Assembly (NCBI GenBank): GCA_030141605.1
Contig: JAQGDQ010000116.1
Location: 186,001-250,000, forward strand
DNA: 64,000 nucleotides
Direction: 5' to 3'
DNA from: Tubiluchus corallicola
Taxonomy: Eukaryota; Priapulida; Priapulimorpha; Priapulimorphida; Tubiluchidae
Under the pieces are notes generated by a model. The model searched no databases, was not told the origin of the DNA, and saw only the letters and a list, made by a program, of their open reading frames with translations. Numbering within the stretch: position 1 is the first letter of the stretch; every line of letters starts with the position of its first letter. Both the position numbers and the translations under genes were made by a program. This document shows, piece after piece, positions 1 to 12,027 of the stretch.

Positions 1-1224
1 ACAATTACAACTGCAACGCAAATATAATTTACACCTTAGTCTGGAGGCTCAAAATACAATCATTTGACCCGATGTGAAATTAGAATTTCAGGAAACGTAA
101 TTAATTTTATTGGTGCAAATCGTTCATTCTGCGTTATTTATTTTGCAACTTTCTCAAAAGAAGTGAAGCAATTTATCATTATTTTACAAAGATTGTTTAC
201 TTAAAATTGCGAATAAAATCTCTTTTGTTTAATTTATAATTGTATAATTCATAATTATAAATTAAAATAGCGATACAAAATTTTCGAACACAGCATAACA
301 ACACAGTATAACATACACCGTACATATAATACAATAATGTATTTAACTGTGTTAAAATAATAAAGCAATAATTATTATACAGCGTAATATCTACCGACAT
401 GCACAGCTTATTTTTAATATGCAAGGTAATAAAGTGACTTCATATATCACAGTTTTCAGGAAATTTAATTTGTTAAAAGTGGTTATAATTTAGTGCTTAT
501 ACACATGTAAAATGCAAGTGGCGTCACACATGAATTAACAGTGCTTGTGTCATGCTGGACGGTAGGGCAAACATATTGGCTATGCAACATCTTAATGTAG
601 AACATTTATTACAAAATGTGATGCAGACATGCAAGCACCAGGCGCAACTAATCTTAAATAATCAGGTGCATTCAATGTAATATCAGTCACATTGGTAATA
701 TACACAAATATTAATAGCGTAAAGAGCAATAAAATATCTCATATGCACCTCATTTATATTAATAATCTTAAAAAATATGTGCAAAATGGTCGACGCAAGG
801 CACATCTTCTGGAGCTAAGTCGTTTGTTAGAGTTTAAAAGGTCATGTATTTGATAGACATGCATGTAGCCCTCATGTTTCTTGGACTTTAGGCCACCAGT
901 CTTAATTGCTGGTGGAGATGAGCACGATTTTTGAATAGCTGTGGATGTATGTAGACAGCGTGATGCGATTACTATAGAGCGGAGGCCATGGCGTGTTCTA
1001 TGACTTCTTGTCTTGTTACATTCACAGCTTATTTATTTTATTGACAAAAGACGTTTTTTTGTTCTTATACACGTTACAAAGTTATAGGACACTTACACAC
1101 CAAAAGCTTTTGCTTGCATAAACGATGTAAAATTGTCAGAGGAACAAGTTATCAGACAGAATCAAATATGCCCTAGAATACAGTTTCAGCAAATACTGTA
1201 GGCACGTAATATCACAGTAGCCGA
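1..1224. other. 3' flank of the transporter gene, no gene seen
   Basis: AT-rich DNA downstream of the minus-strand transporter stop codon. The only functional signal I can support is a pair of overlapping AATAAA hexamers on the minus strand (plus-strand tttatt at 1032-1037 and 1037-1042), about 185 bp past the stop, a reasonable polyadenylation signal. The short ORF at 197-424 is low-complexity and unsupported. Confidence 0.5.
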
Positions 1225-4200
1225 TCACAGAACTTTCGAGTTCTCGAGAATATCTTTTACTTTGACCGGGATATACGTTGCCTTCTCGCTGAAAATAAAC
1301 ACATAATTAGATTGTTATTGCCTTTCTCTGTCTACAAAAAATAATATACGAAATTTTAAGTAAAAAGCAGTTTACAATTTACATTGAAAAGCTTGATACG
1401 ATTAACGGTATCATACATACGCGATGTCTGCTTGCTGTCGTTGTCCAGCTGTCCTGTTCCTACACATTGGGATAAATGTAATTACAAGTCCGCTGATGAT
1501 AGTCAGTGTACCCGCCATGTAAAACGCAGATGAGAAAGAATGCGTTGACTCGATCATAATACCTGTACGAAAGCGTAAGTACAACATAAAAATGTATTTA
1601 AATCATATTGTATTTTAAATGTGCGGCTAGTACTGAAAATGTAAACAACCCTCGCGACTCAACATAGACAAATGCAAACCAAAAATCGTGGTCCTAGCTC
1701 AAAGCTAGGAAAAGGTGAAGCCTAAAGGAAAAAATACCGCCTACTCCATGACCCGTGAGTAACGGATCACGTATAATTGTAAATCCCACAGGAGGGCCCA
1801 GTAGTTCGTAACCCTAGCCATATGCGTTTGCGAATCATTAAAGATCTGAATGTGTCCAAAACAACAATGACGATGACTTTGACGACACATGACAGAACTG
1901 AGTCCGACAGACCACTTTTTAGTTGAAAGTTCTCTAACTCTTAGTACTTTATCAACTTTATTTAATTCATTTTTTCAATTCAGTGCAAATGATGCAACTC
2001 AATCCAATTCAAAGCAATGATATGCCATTCAACGCATCAAATGTATTATGCATTTGCAACTAGTTTTACTGAGCATTGTTAATAGCTTTCTGTCCTGATC
2101 TTGAAAACTAGAATGAACACAGTTAACCATATGGTAATCATTTGGTTATTGATGAACCTGGCTATAATAAGTACAGATATTATTAAATTTAATGCTGTTG
2201 TGAAAACAGTGACTTAAATAAAAACTGAATTAAAAACAACGAAAAATGAAAAACTTACTTCCTAAAGGCGCACCAGCAGTAAATGACAAACCAGTCCAGA
2301 CGAATTGCCAGCCCACGGCACCAAGCAATTTCTCTTTGCCAAACAAATCTGCAAGAGTAGCTCCCCAAACACCAAATATAAAGCCGAAGAAGAGGCCATA
2401 GAAGCAGACAAAAATTGCGTAGTGGATAAACTCAAGTTCAGCTATGCCAATGGCTACTGCAAAACATCCAGATAAGATTGAACCAAGGTAGAAAAGATGG
2501 ACGCTGCACAAGTTAAGCAACTTGGCTTGATTAATCAGGCCAGCCAATGGCCTGCCGACAATATTTGCTATACCAAACATGCCCAGCAATTTTGCAGCAT
2601 CTTCTGTACTCCATCCCTGAGTCACAATGTATTCGGGAAGCAATATCAACACTGGACTATTGGCAAGGCCCCACAGAAACGTCCCCAGTGATAGTAGTGC
2701 AAATGTGCGATCGCAGAACAAATGGAAATCAAAACTAACTTTCAAATGATGAATAACACTCATATACTTTCTTTTCTCATCCATATGAGGTGCTTGTTTC
2801 ATCAAAGCTCCTATAGCGCAGCCATGAAACAGAATCCCTCCAGTGACTAGCATTGCACCTCTCCAACCGTAATACATGACGAGGCACTCCAAAAGAGGGG
2901 CAAAAATTAGAGATCCCGCTCCAACGCCAGATGCCGCAATACCAAATGCAATTGGTCTCCATTTGTCAAAGTATTCACCTATTATAGCAAAACCAGCCGC
3001 GTAACTAACGCCTAATGCTCCTCCTGAAATGTTTAAGAAGTCACTAATTTCCCATTGCAAAGTTTGTGAAACACTACAGTTATGCGGTAAATTCATATCA
3101 TAAGAGTGAGCCAACACGGTCTCACATCAAGATCAATTAATGGGTTTTGCGTATTTGACAAAGAATACCTTTTACTATATTTTATGAGACCGAGTTTTTG
3201 ACATATTTATAAGTCAAACACACAGTAAAAAATGTATAATGCATATGTGCATTCTTGTTAGGAGGGAATCCATGCATCCTTATTTAGGAGCTTTCATCAG
3301 ATTTTTAAGGAGTTCATGGCTCAAAAAAACCACTTCAAATTGGTCGAACACATGCAGATACATAGTCAGAACAATATGAACAATATATATTATGCGGTGT
3401 ATAAGCCAAGGTACTTTAGCCTAGATGCCTTCACAGTCGCACAAGCCGCATGAATGTGAATACACCTAATACAGCATACCTGTTAATATTCCGTATGTAA
3501 GTATTAATTGTACCACAGATGTAGCGAAACTTGCTAGGACGCATCCAACAGCGGCAATAGCACTTGTAACGATTATTGTTCTCCTGATACCCAAAAATGA
3601 CGTTATAATGCTTGCAATCGGCCCTAACAAGATTAAATTTGTGAAGAATATTAAAGGTAGCAGTTATACAATCAAAAAGTTTTAATAAAGTCGAAGAAAC
3701 CTGATGCTGTTAAGTAATTAAACCCATTACTGAAAACGATTCGCTGGTTTTCTTTTACGAAAGTCATCTGTAACTTGTGTACTGACACGCGTCATAGCCT
3801 ATAAAGCAGGGGTGTGCAAATTATCTGACTAGCCGGGCCACATTAAACTTTGTCGCAATTCCTGCGGGCCACAGGCAGTTTGATCAATGAGCCAAGTACA
3901 GAAAGGCCTAAAAACGATTTTTTCACATCCGACCTGCGTACATCATTACTACTACACTCAAGAAACTATTTTAGAAGTTATTAAAATTTATATTACAAAC
4001 CACATATTTCTACTTTCAGGACAGATAGTGGTAATTTCATTACAATGCATATTAGTAATTTGTATCACACAGTCTGTGTAGTACAGTGACATTAAGCTAC
4101 AACCGTCTTGTAAGGGTTAATGGCATCCGATCTAGTAGAAAAAACTACCGGCACTATCTTGGGGGATTGTGGCACGGACTTCAGCTGGATACACTCAATT

Positions 4201-6315
4201 AATCGCCCGGGCCGCACTTTCATTAGGTCGACAAATCTCTTCGCGGGCCGCACAAATTCTCTCGGCGGGCCGCAAGTGGCCCGCGGGCCGCAATTTGCAC
4301 ACCGCTGCTATAAAGTGTTGTAATTTTTTTTTACAGGTTTATAACAACAAAAAAGCAGAGCGTTTAACATTGAGTTCATGACGGGGTGAAATAGTGACTC
4401 AAAAGAAAACTACTACAACGTACAGGGCAGAGTTTCTCCAAAGAATGGATTGCTGTAATCTATGTGTTTTTATTTATACAAGTTGATAACGTTTTACCAA
4501 GCAATATTGATATATACACACGATTAAGGCCAAAAATAAGGTTACAGTCTTATAGCATATACGTGTACATGCATAGTTCAGGTATATGTATGTATGAACT
4601 TGCCCAAATATAAGGAAAATGAACTCAATTAAGTGACGTATAAATCAGCATAATAATAAAAATAGCTAGACAATACATGTGGAAAGTATCTTAAAAAGAG
4701 CAAACTATGTTTACATACCGGTAAAATTAATAAGTTCATAAAACAGTAATAAATAATTATTATAATTGCGAGTCTGGGTCAATAAAACTATAAAAATTCT
4801 AAAATTTAACATTATGTTCCTATGTTTCCCAACTTATATATGCGATTGATACGTGTTTTTAATGCAGAAACAATAGATTAAACCGGTGATTAAGGTGAAA
4901 AACTTTTTTACTCTTTTTAAGTTTTAGTTAAAGTTCAGTTACAATTTATTTTCTTGGCTTTCATATGTTTATCAACTTTTTACCCCACCTTATCCTACAC
5001 TATAAAAAACTACTTTTTACTATATATTAAACTGTGTCATCTATAGTTCATTTTTGTGCCTTCGTGAAGAAAATACAGCCATATTTTAACAGGTAGAGCT
5101 TACTTAACCGGGTGTCCTTGACACAGAACTGGGCTGAAAATAAACTCATAGCGGCACTCCGATATATTTTAATTAGAGACTCCGTGGAAGAGCTAGTTTC
5201 TGCTCAGCAATTTACTTTATTACAATCGTTTTGGTTCGAGAAAGCACTGACAATATTATTAATGTTTTCTACAACCGAAACGATCGTAAGCGCCGAAACA
5301 AAAAGCGTAAATTTATTATTGAGTGCAGAATAGTTGCCGTAGCCGCTTATACTGGCTTCTGTGTAAACAAATTTAATTTAATCGCAAATTCAAGAAGAAT
5401 GCAATGTGCGAATACAATGAAAATAGCTGGTCAACAGTTTCTGAGAGTCAATGACATAAGTGTACTGTTGCACTGAAAGATATATGAACATTTTATCTAT
5501 ACATTACTAAGCCATGCAGACCTGCTTCTACTTTTATAATTCAGATGTCGTATTTTCTGCATTTTGTAAAAGAGTTGCTAAAAATATTTTATTGACGCTC
5601 TTGTACATAACCAAGCTAGTATATTTTGTTTACTCCTTTAAAAAAACCAATTGACCAAAAGTTGCTCTGTACCTGCTCTCATATTTAAAAGTTTTACATG
5701 AGAATGTTTCTACCCTAATCATTAAAATAATTATTGTCCAACGTTTACAATAGATGGTGAATTAGAGGACATTCCGTGTAACTGAGGATGATAAAAGTTG
5801 CGCAAAAAATTGAGATTACAGTATACATGACTAAGAACGTTTAGTAATTATAACTGTAGGAAAAACCTAGGTCTGCTATAGAGTGTAACAGTTATATGCG
5901 CAATATTAAGTGAAGAAATGTTTATAACTGTGACTTCGTGACTTGCACGCTTAAGCTCTTACCATATGCAACCTTCCATTATATTTTATAAGTTTCTCTG
6001 CAGTGTATACTTGCTTCAAGAAAAGTTCAATTTGTTCACGCTCACAAGCTATTATTAGTTTATGTCTGTTCTATTAATAAACATTCATTTGTTACTGTAG
6101 AATCTAGGCTTACCTATCATAAATAGAAGTCCACTATTTGTAGACGCCACTAGCGCTATCAGCGATTTGCTTTTCTTAAAACTTTTTGTCCACGATACAT
6201 AGTAAATTCCTGTACTGAATGTTACACCGAATATTAATAATGTATCTAAAAAAGTAGCTATAAGTACTATCCATGCCCAACCTCGATCAGTTTTCATACT
6301 CACTATGATCTGCAT
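1225..6315 (-). CDS. SLC16-type monocarboxylate transporter-like protein, 5 coding exons
   Basis: Predicted 12-TM major-facilitator transporter of the SLC16/MCT family, expected at the plasma membrane; family members move monocarboxylates, thyroid hormone or related solutes with or without protons. Exons on the minus strand: 6315-6114, 3623-3480, 3023-2259, 1562-1421, 1288-1225. All introns are GT-AG, phases are consistent, and the total is 1317 nt (438 aa), a normal MCT length. The N-terminus carries the MCT signature before TM1 (DRGWAWIV, residues 9-16). The second family signature (GEYFDKWRP..FGIAASG) lies between TM4 and TM5 in exon 3, followed by a short cytoplasmic loop with KQAPHMDEKRKY. 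The C-terminal tail is short and polar. The start at 6315 gives MQIIVSMKTDRGW; an internal ATG six codons later is an alternative. The substrate cannot be assigned. The first intron (about 2.5 kb) carries a hAT MITE. Confidence 0.85.
3807..4307. mobile_element. hAT-type MITE with 8-bp target-site duplication
   Basis: 501-bp non-autonomous element in intron 1 of the transporter gene. The left end reads CAGGGGTGTGCAAATTAT; the reverse complement of the right end reads CAGCGGTGTGCAAATTGC, so the terminal inverted repeats match at most positions. Both ends continue into GGGCCGC-rich subterminal sequence typical of hAT elements. It is flanked by a perfect 8-bp duplication, ctataaag, at 3799-3806 and 4308-4315, the length made by hAT transposases. 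No transposase is encoded; the short ORFs inside are incidental. Confidence 0.9.
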
Positions 6316-7729
6316 TCACGCGTAATCGGTCGAACATTGCCCTAGCTAGGGGCAACAGGCATACATGTGCTGCGACTTTACTCTACCCTTGAAATGAGCA
6401 ACTTATTAATAGACTCAGTTCCCCATTTTCTTAGTTTATTTTTAGTGAGTTACTCGTGTACTTTTTCTCAGTCTGTGCCCTTTATTATCTTATGCACAAA
6501 ACCTCAATTGCTGGTTTTGCTTTAATTTAGTGGGATGTAGACAGTCGTAGGCCTGCACTTGCATGATAACATCAAACTTTATCGACTCAAGTCGACTATG
6601 CCAAGCAGAACTCATATTTTGTCATTAGCACTTCCTTGCGCTATATAGAATTTTGTTTGTGTGTTTGTTTGCTTGCTTGTTATTTTGTTTATATGTAATT
6701 ATTTATTTACTGTTTATTCATTTAGCGCCACATGGCTTAATTGTATGAGGCTCAATCAAGAAAAGTTATCGAACAAACCTTGGGACTTGCACACACATAC
6801 AATCGCACGCACGCACACACCCTCTCATGCATAGAAATGAGTTTGCATATTGTTATTGTTGTGATACTGGGATTTACTAGGGTCGGAAAAATTGTTTTGC
6901 ATGTGAGAATTGTGAGCCAATTCATTGTGCGTCTAGGCTGATCCCATCATCAGCCATTATACCTGTGAAAGTTAGTTATGAAGTTGAAATTGAACACTTT
7001 TAGAAAACAACTAAACACAAGATTACATGTTTACACAAAAACTGGAACACTTTTATTACAATAAATACACAGTAAAATGCACAAGTAAAATGAAGATCAC
7101 AACTGTTGCACAGCACTGAGTGTGTGCCAGAGAGACAGTGTGTCCCATGAGTTGCACGACTGCACTGCCTGAGACAGAGAGTGACTAGCAGTGAAATCTA
7201 GCCAGTTTATATAGGTAGAGAACTATGCAAAAACTTGGCTTCACATATCCCATTACAGTGAAAATAGGGGAGATCCAGTGAGTTTGAATATTCACTGGAC
7301 CGAACAATTGTACTAAGGGTGAGTTGAACTAGTAAAATGTTAAAGTAACTAATCAATAGATGGCAGCACCTAAAATATACAGTTACAACTTTCACAATAC
7401 CTGACACTATTCACTTCTACGTATTCTTGTAAAATGTTTCGTCCCAGGTATTTATTTTAGGAATATTGGTAGATTAATTGTTTATGGTGTATTCAATAAA
7501 ACCTTTTTCAGTATGTCAATAATGCGTGCGGGCTTGAGTTGTTTTATGGGCTAAGTTACCGTGTTACTTATTATATTTATTTATTTAAATATTTATAAAT
7601 TAATAATTAATTTATTATGAATTATTTTATTTATTTATAAAATTATATATATTATTATAAAATTATTTATATAAGTGTGTGCGTGTGTGTGGGTGTACAT
7701 ATAAACAAATTCTATTTGCTACAGATCAT

Positions 7730-7782
<53 letters not shown>

Positions 7783-7831
7783 GTTGTTGTTGTTGTTGTT
7801 GTTGTTGTTATTATTGTTGTTGTTGTTGTTG

Positions 7832-7892
<61 letters not shown>

Positions 7893-8638
7893 GTTATTAT
7901 GTTATTTTACTTATGATATGCTACATTGTATAAAAATTCTATCAACCTAGCCTACGCGACTACATTATCTACTCGTCTACAGCTTCAGACAGTAATATGG
8001 ATACTCCTACAGTACTTCTGTATGCTCTAAATAGATTTTATTATTCTGAGCGATCTGCACTCATAACTTGGCACTGCCTAGTTAATGTTTAGGAAAATTG
8101 CGCAAGTTATTGCAGAATGTTCGCTCAATATCTCCTAAGGCTTTAAGATATGTTCCGACATAGTATAATACAATATTGCAAAAATATATGCTTACACGTG
8201 TACTCGCGACTCAAGCATTGTTTTAGTTCTGTTTCTTCTCATTGTGTTGGCGAAGCAAGTATGCGGTTTTAATTTTTGGCATAGGCGTACCGAAGAATTT
8301 GCTTCAGCAATTAGATGTCTGTGATTTTCTGATTAGTGTTAACATTGACATTATATTTACATAAATTTTTAGATGTTTGCTTGATTTTGAATTACTGAAC
8401 TCCTTATTGGAAAAAAAATCATCGACATTGACAAAGTAGACAAAACACCTTGACAGTGAGGCGCGCAATTAGAAGGTTTCTTGTCTTGTCACAATGACAA
8501 CTTGTTTATTCCAGAAAAATCGTGGATTCGTGTACTCATTTTTTTTCTCTGCAGGAATTGAATAAAAATTGAATTGTTGTAGTTTATTAAAGTTTACATA
8601 ACGCCACTTATCAAATTTATTATATTTATTTTGTTATA
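6316..8638. other. Intergenic region between divergent transporter and TTC1 genes
   Basis: About 2.3 kb between two head-to-head genes, so it should contain both promoters. I see no clear TATA or initiator arrangement that I would commit to. It contains a long trinucleotide microsatellite (7731-7891) and AT-rich DNA; no coding sequence is supported. Confidence 0.5.
7731..7891. repeat. (TTA)n/(TTG)n compound microsatellite
   Basis: About 160 bp of trinucleotide repeat: a TAT/TTA block, a GTT block, one interruption, a second GTT block, then a long TTA block. The mirrored TTA-TTG-TTA order suggests point mutation followed by slippage expansion. Two overlapping 'proteins' read through it as runs of Tyr/Cys or Leu and are artefacts. 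Confidence 0.97.
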
Positions 8639-8701
8639 ATGGTGACTCGTGCGTGAATGCTAAAAGTGAAGGCGGCGATCAAAATCTTTATTCTGCCGTA
8701 A
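8639..8701 (+). promoter_or_regulatory. Two abutting upstream ORFs in the TTC1 leader
   Basis: A five-codon ORF (ATG at 8639, TGA at 8654-8656) is immediately followed by a second ATG at 8657 opening a 14-codon ORF that stops at 8699-8701. The junction reads TGAATG. Both are out of frame with TTC1 and precede the chosen TTC1 start at 8761 by 60-120 bp, so if transcribed they could repress or condition TTC1 translation. Transcription start is unknown, so their presence in the mRNA is inferred. Confidence 0.45.
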
Positions 8702-8760
8702 CTAAGGATAATAGTAAAGGGTTTGTGTATAAAGGCTACAAACTTTTTGAACTTTGTAAA

Positions 8761-9735
8761 ATGGCTAATCCAAGTAAACAAGTATTAGAGACAGTTGATA
8801 ATGAAGCTATTGTTGACGAATTATTGTCGCAAAACCTGCAAGAGTGCATAAAACTATCTGACAAATTAGATAGCACCGAGGAAAACATTGAGCAACTTTG
8901 TAATGCAGATCTGAGTGGTACTGAGTCTGCTTGTATTACTGATAATATGGAAGACTTTATTATTAATAAAAATTACGAAACACTGAAAGAAGGTAAAAAA
9001 TTGGGTGTAGATGAGGATGAGCTGGAAAATGAAGCTAAAAGTCAAGACTCTGATGAAACTAAAAGTGCTGGTGAAGAGAGTTTAAAAGAGAAAGAAAGTG
9101 AAAAAGAAATAGTAGAGGATGAATCAAACTTAAAGGAAAGGGAATTGCAAATGACAGAAGAGGAAAAAGAAAACTTTCGGCAGCAGGCTCAAATTTACAA
9201 GAAAACCGGAAATGATTTGTTTAGAAGTGAAAACTATAGTGATGCAATGAACTGTTACAGTAAGGGTCTACAAATATGCCCTTTGTGTTTCGCTAAAGAT
9301 CGAAGTATCATGTACTCAAATAGAGCCGCTTGTCAACTTCGACTGAATAAAAAAGAGCAAGTAATTTTTGATTGTACAAAGGCGGTAGAGCTTAATCCTT
9401 CGTATCCTAAATGTCTGCTGCGGAGAGCTCAAACCTATGAGTCTCTAGAAAAGCTAGATGAAGCTCTGGAAGATTACAAGAAAGTTGTTGAACTTGAACC
9501 TAGCAATAGGGAAGCTATTGAAGCTTGCATGAGGTTGCCAGAAGAAATCAATATCCGGAATGAAAAGATGAAAACTGAAATGTTAGACAAATTGAAAGAT
9601 TTGGGGAATTTAATTCTGCGTCCTTTTGGAATGTCCACTGATAATTTTAAGCTTCAACAAGATCCTAATAGTGGTGGTTATACAGTGCAGTTTAATCAGT
9701 CTCCACCACAGTCTGGTGGACCAAATGGAAAATAA
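8761..9735 (+). CDS. TTC1: Tetratricopeptide repeat protein 1 (TTC1/TPR1-like co-chaperone), intronless
   Basis: Cytosolic TPR adaptor; family members bind Hsp90/Hsp70 C-termini and have been linked to G-alpha and Ras signalling. The 324-aa product (human about 292) has an acidic, Glu/Lys-rich N-terminal half, then three TPR units: YKKTGNDLFRSENYSDAMNC, YSNRAACQLRLNKKEQVIFD, and LRRAQTYESLEKLDEALEDY, each followed by a Pro-ending helix turn. The C-terminus contains the family-typical block with KLKDLGNLILRPFGMS and DNFKLQQDPNSGGYTVQF. I chose the first in-frame ATG (8761, MANPSKQ, good AAAATGG context). The frame is open upstream to 8602 without any ATG. A polyadenylation hexamer lies at 10010. 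The gene is contained in one exon, unlike its intron-rich neighbours, so either ancestral intron loss or a functional retrocopy is possible; the ORF is intact. Confidence 0.9.
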   Translation: MANPSKQVLETVDNEAIVDELLSQNLQECIKLSDKLDSTEENIEQLCNADLSGTESACITDNMEDFIINKNYETLKEGKKLGVDEDELENEAKSQDSDETKSAGEESLKEKESEKEIVEDESNLKERELQMTEEEKENFRQQAQIYKKTGNDLFRSENYSDAMNCYSKGLQICPLCFAKDRSIMYSNRAACQLRLNKKEQVIFDCTKAVELNPSYPKCLLRRAQTYESLEKLDEALEDYKKVVELEPSNREAIEACMRLPEEINIRNEKMKTEMLDKLKDLGNLILRPFGMSTDNFKLQQDPNSGGYTVQFNQSPPQSGGPNGK

Positions 9736-10009
9736 ATTGCTTACACTCTCCTATGTGTTGCATGAAGATCAAAGCTGCGAATGTTATATAAATGTGAAGA
9801 TTATACAAAGTGTGTTATTAGTATTAATACATCTGATAAAGCAGATGCAGAAGCAACGAGGCAGCATAAGACGTTACCTTTACAGTAGCTCATTTCCATT
9901 ATATGTGCAGTTAATTCTTTAAACAAACCTTTGTTAAATTTAAGTAAATATAATTATAATTATGCTGGAAGCTTGGGGTTTGATTTTTGAATTACTATTC
10001 TTGACTTGT

Positions 10010-10015
10010 AATAAA
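10010..10015 (+). terminator. Polyadenylation signal for TTC1
   Basis: AATAAA in the plus orientation 275 bp after the TTC1 stop, the first canonical hexamer well placed for a short 3' UTR. Placement only; the cleavage site is not visible. Confidence 0.5.
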
Positions 10016-12027
10016 AGGGTAGGTTTTAAACTTACATTTCTGTAACTATTTGAATTTAACAATAGACTTAATCTAATGTGACCGCTAGTCATCTAGGCCT
10101 ACCCAATAAAATTATACCATAATTAATGGATGGTAATTTTTTTCTTTTAGTAAAGATCTGAATATAGCATTTCGATATTTAGTTTGCTCTATTTACTTTA
10201 TTAGTGACTTTCCAATTTGAAGTTGCATGTATACGAATCAGGCCATATTTCAGGGTATGACAGTGTAATTTAATACAAATGAATTTAAGAAGTACATATA
10301 ATTTACTGTTCGAATTTTTATTGAGCATAGCATTCAACAAACAAGAGCTACACAATACACATACAACTGATGTTACTTATTCAAGTAATAACTGTGACCA
10401 ACTTGGAGACTAGTCTGACAGGTCCTTTAAAATCAACTGTAAGGTAACACTCATGCAAAAAAACTTAACAATAATTGTAAAACAGATGGATTCGGATTTT
10501 CAATAAGAATGTCCATTAGATACAAGCAAAGAGCTGTATAAATAAAATACACATTGAATGGACGGCTGTACTGTTAATACAGGAATGTTCAAAAATATCA
10601 CAACTATGTTTTATTTTACTGCACAATATTATAAAATAACGTTTGTAAAATAATGTTTATACTAATCTACACTTGCTGAAAATTTGTATAAAACTATAGC
10701 GAACAATGAACAAAAAAGGTTTTATTGCACAAGGGACGGATGAAATATTGACTAGAGACCATACTGTAACTGCAAATAATATTTTGGACGGATAGTTCGA
10801 CAATATTCAGAGATTAGTATGCTGCATTAGTGAGACATTAATTGAAGTTTCTAACTAGTAATAAAATTTGTCTTCTCTAGGCTTTCCAAAATTAATTACA
10901 ATACTAGCATGCAATATTTTCTGTAGACATCAATCGTGCGACATTAAGTATAAACAGTTTTTACCTATATTCTCTATAATAGACCGATTTTGGGACTTGC
11001 CTTTACATAAGCTACAATGTGCATTACATGAAAGTATAATACCCACACACAACAATAAAGGCAGTAAAATGACCCAGAACAAAAACTTGTTACAATAATG
11101 GCTAAATGCAATCTCTGCACAACACCTGATTGAAAACACGTAAAAATTTAGAACTCTCAGCAAATCTTAACTGAACACATGTAATAGATGCCATTACGCC
11201 CATCAGTAATAGTTAGGTATTTGTCTAGCACAACAACTTAAAATAGACAGATATAATAAATGAATGAAGAGTTCACCTACTCATTCAAGAAAATAATAAT
11301 AGTGTCAGATTAATTCATGCATATTACGCTGATATTTATTTTTTTACAAATCTCTAATTCGTACAAGTGTCGTAAATGACGTTTGTAATGTCGACCTAGT
11401 GTAAACAGATATCACAAGTTAAGCCCTCTTAAGCTCTACAATAATAATAATAAACCTATAATTATATAACAACCATATAATCAAGCAATATACAAAAAGA
11501 ATAACCATATAGTTCTTAGTGGATACTTACTTGTTGACTAGTTTAGATTAATTACATATTTTGGTAATTGATAACGCTAATGTTTTTATTACTAGAAAAC
11601 AATGATTGTTATGGCTGAGATACTTACGGAAGTATACTGCAAAACTTTCAATGCGGTGTGAGCACACCAAAAATATATAACACATCTATATAACAAATTA
11701 TTATACTAATAGCAGACCAGTGTGTTTGCTAAAAGCTTTTTCATTTTTTTTATTGTTGTCACAATGCTGTACAACATTTTGAAACCGTTGAGTAAAAACT
11801 GTATATCTCAGCTCACTACCTCAAGCTTTGGTCGTCTGGAATGCGTGAATGGCAGCACAGTCAAGAAGTCAGTGCCTTGAGTAAAGGCATTTTTGTAAGC
11901 TTATGATTGAAAACTCTGCTTCCCATTCTTCATAAACATCTTGACACTTTCCACTGCTTGCAACAGGGTTTTTGAATGGCTTGTGCAACACATTCATACT
12001 ATACAGTTAAAATGATTAAAGCTGCAA
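10016..12027. other. Convergent intergenic region between TTC1 and TOGARAM1-like genes
   Basis: About 2 kb between two genes that end towards each other. A minus-strand AATAAA (11754-11749) lies about 275 bp past the TOGARAM1-like stop and is a good polyadenylation candidate for that gene. The short overlapping ORFs at 10868-11163 are on both strands, low-complexity and unsupported. I see no other feature. Confidence 0.5.

Noticed and set aside
4120-4381. Two overlapping ORFs at the right end of the hAT MITE
   Set aside because: GC-rich transposon end lowers stop frequency; frames run across the element boundary and have no similarity.
5112-5476. Overlapping 73- and 81-codon ORFs in the transporter's first intron
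   Set aside because: Wrong strand for the host gene, no domain, and not needed to complete the five-exon transporter, which is already phase-consistent.
7677-7933. 79- and 84-codon plus-strand ORFs rich in Tyr/Cys or Leu
   Set aside because: They are translations of the TTA/TTG microsatellite and have no coding character.
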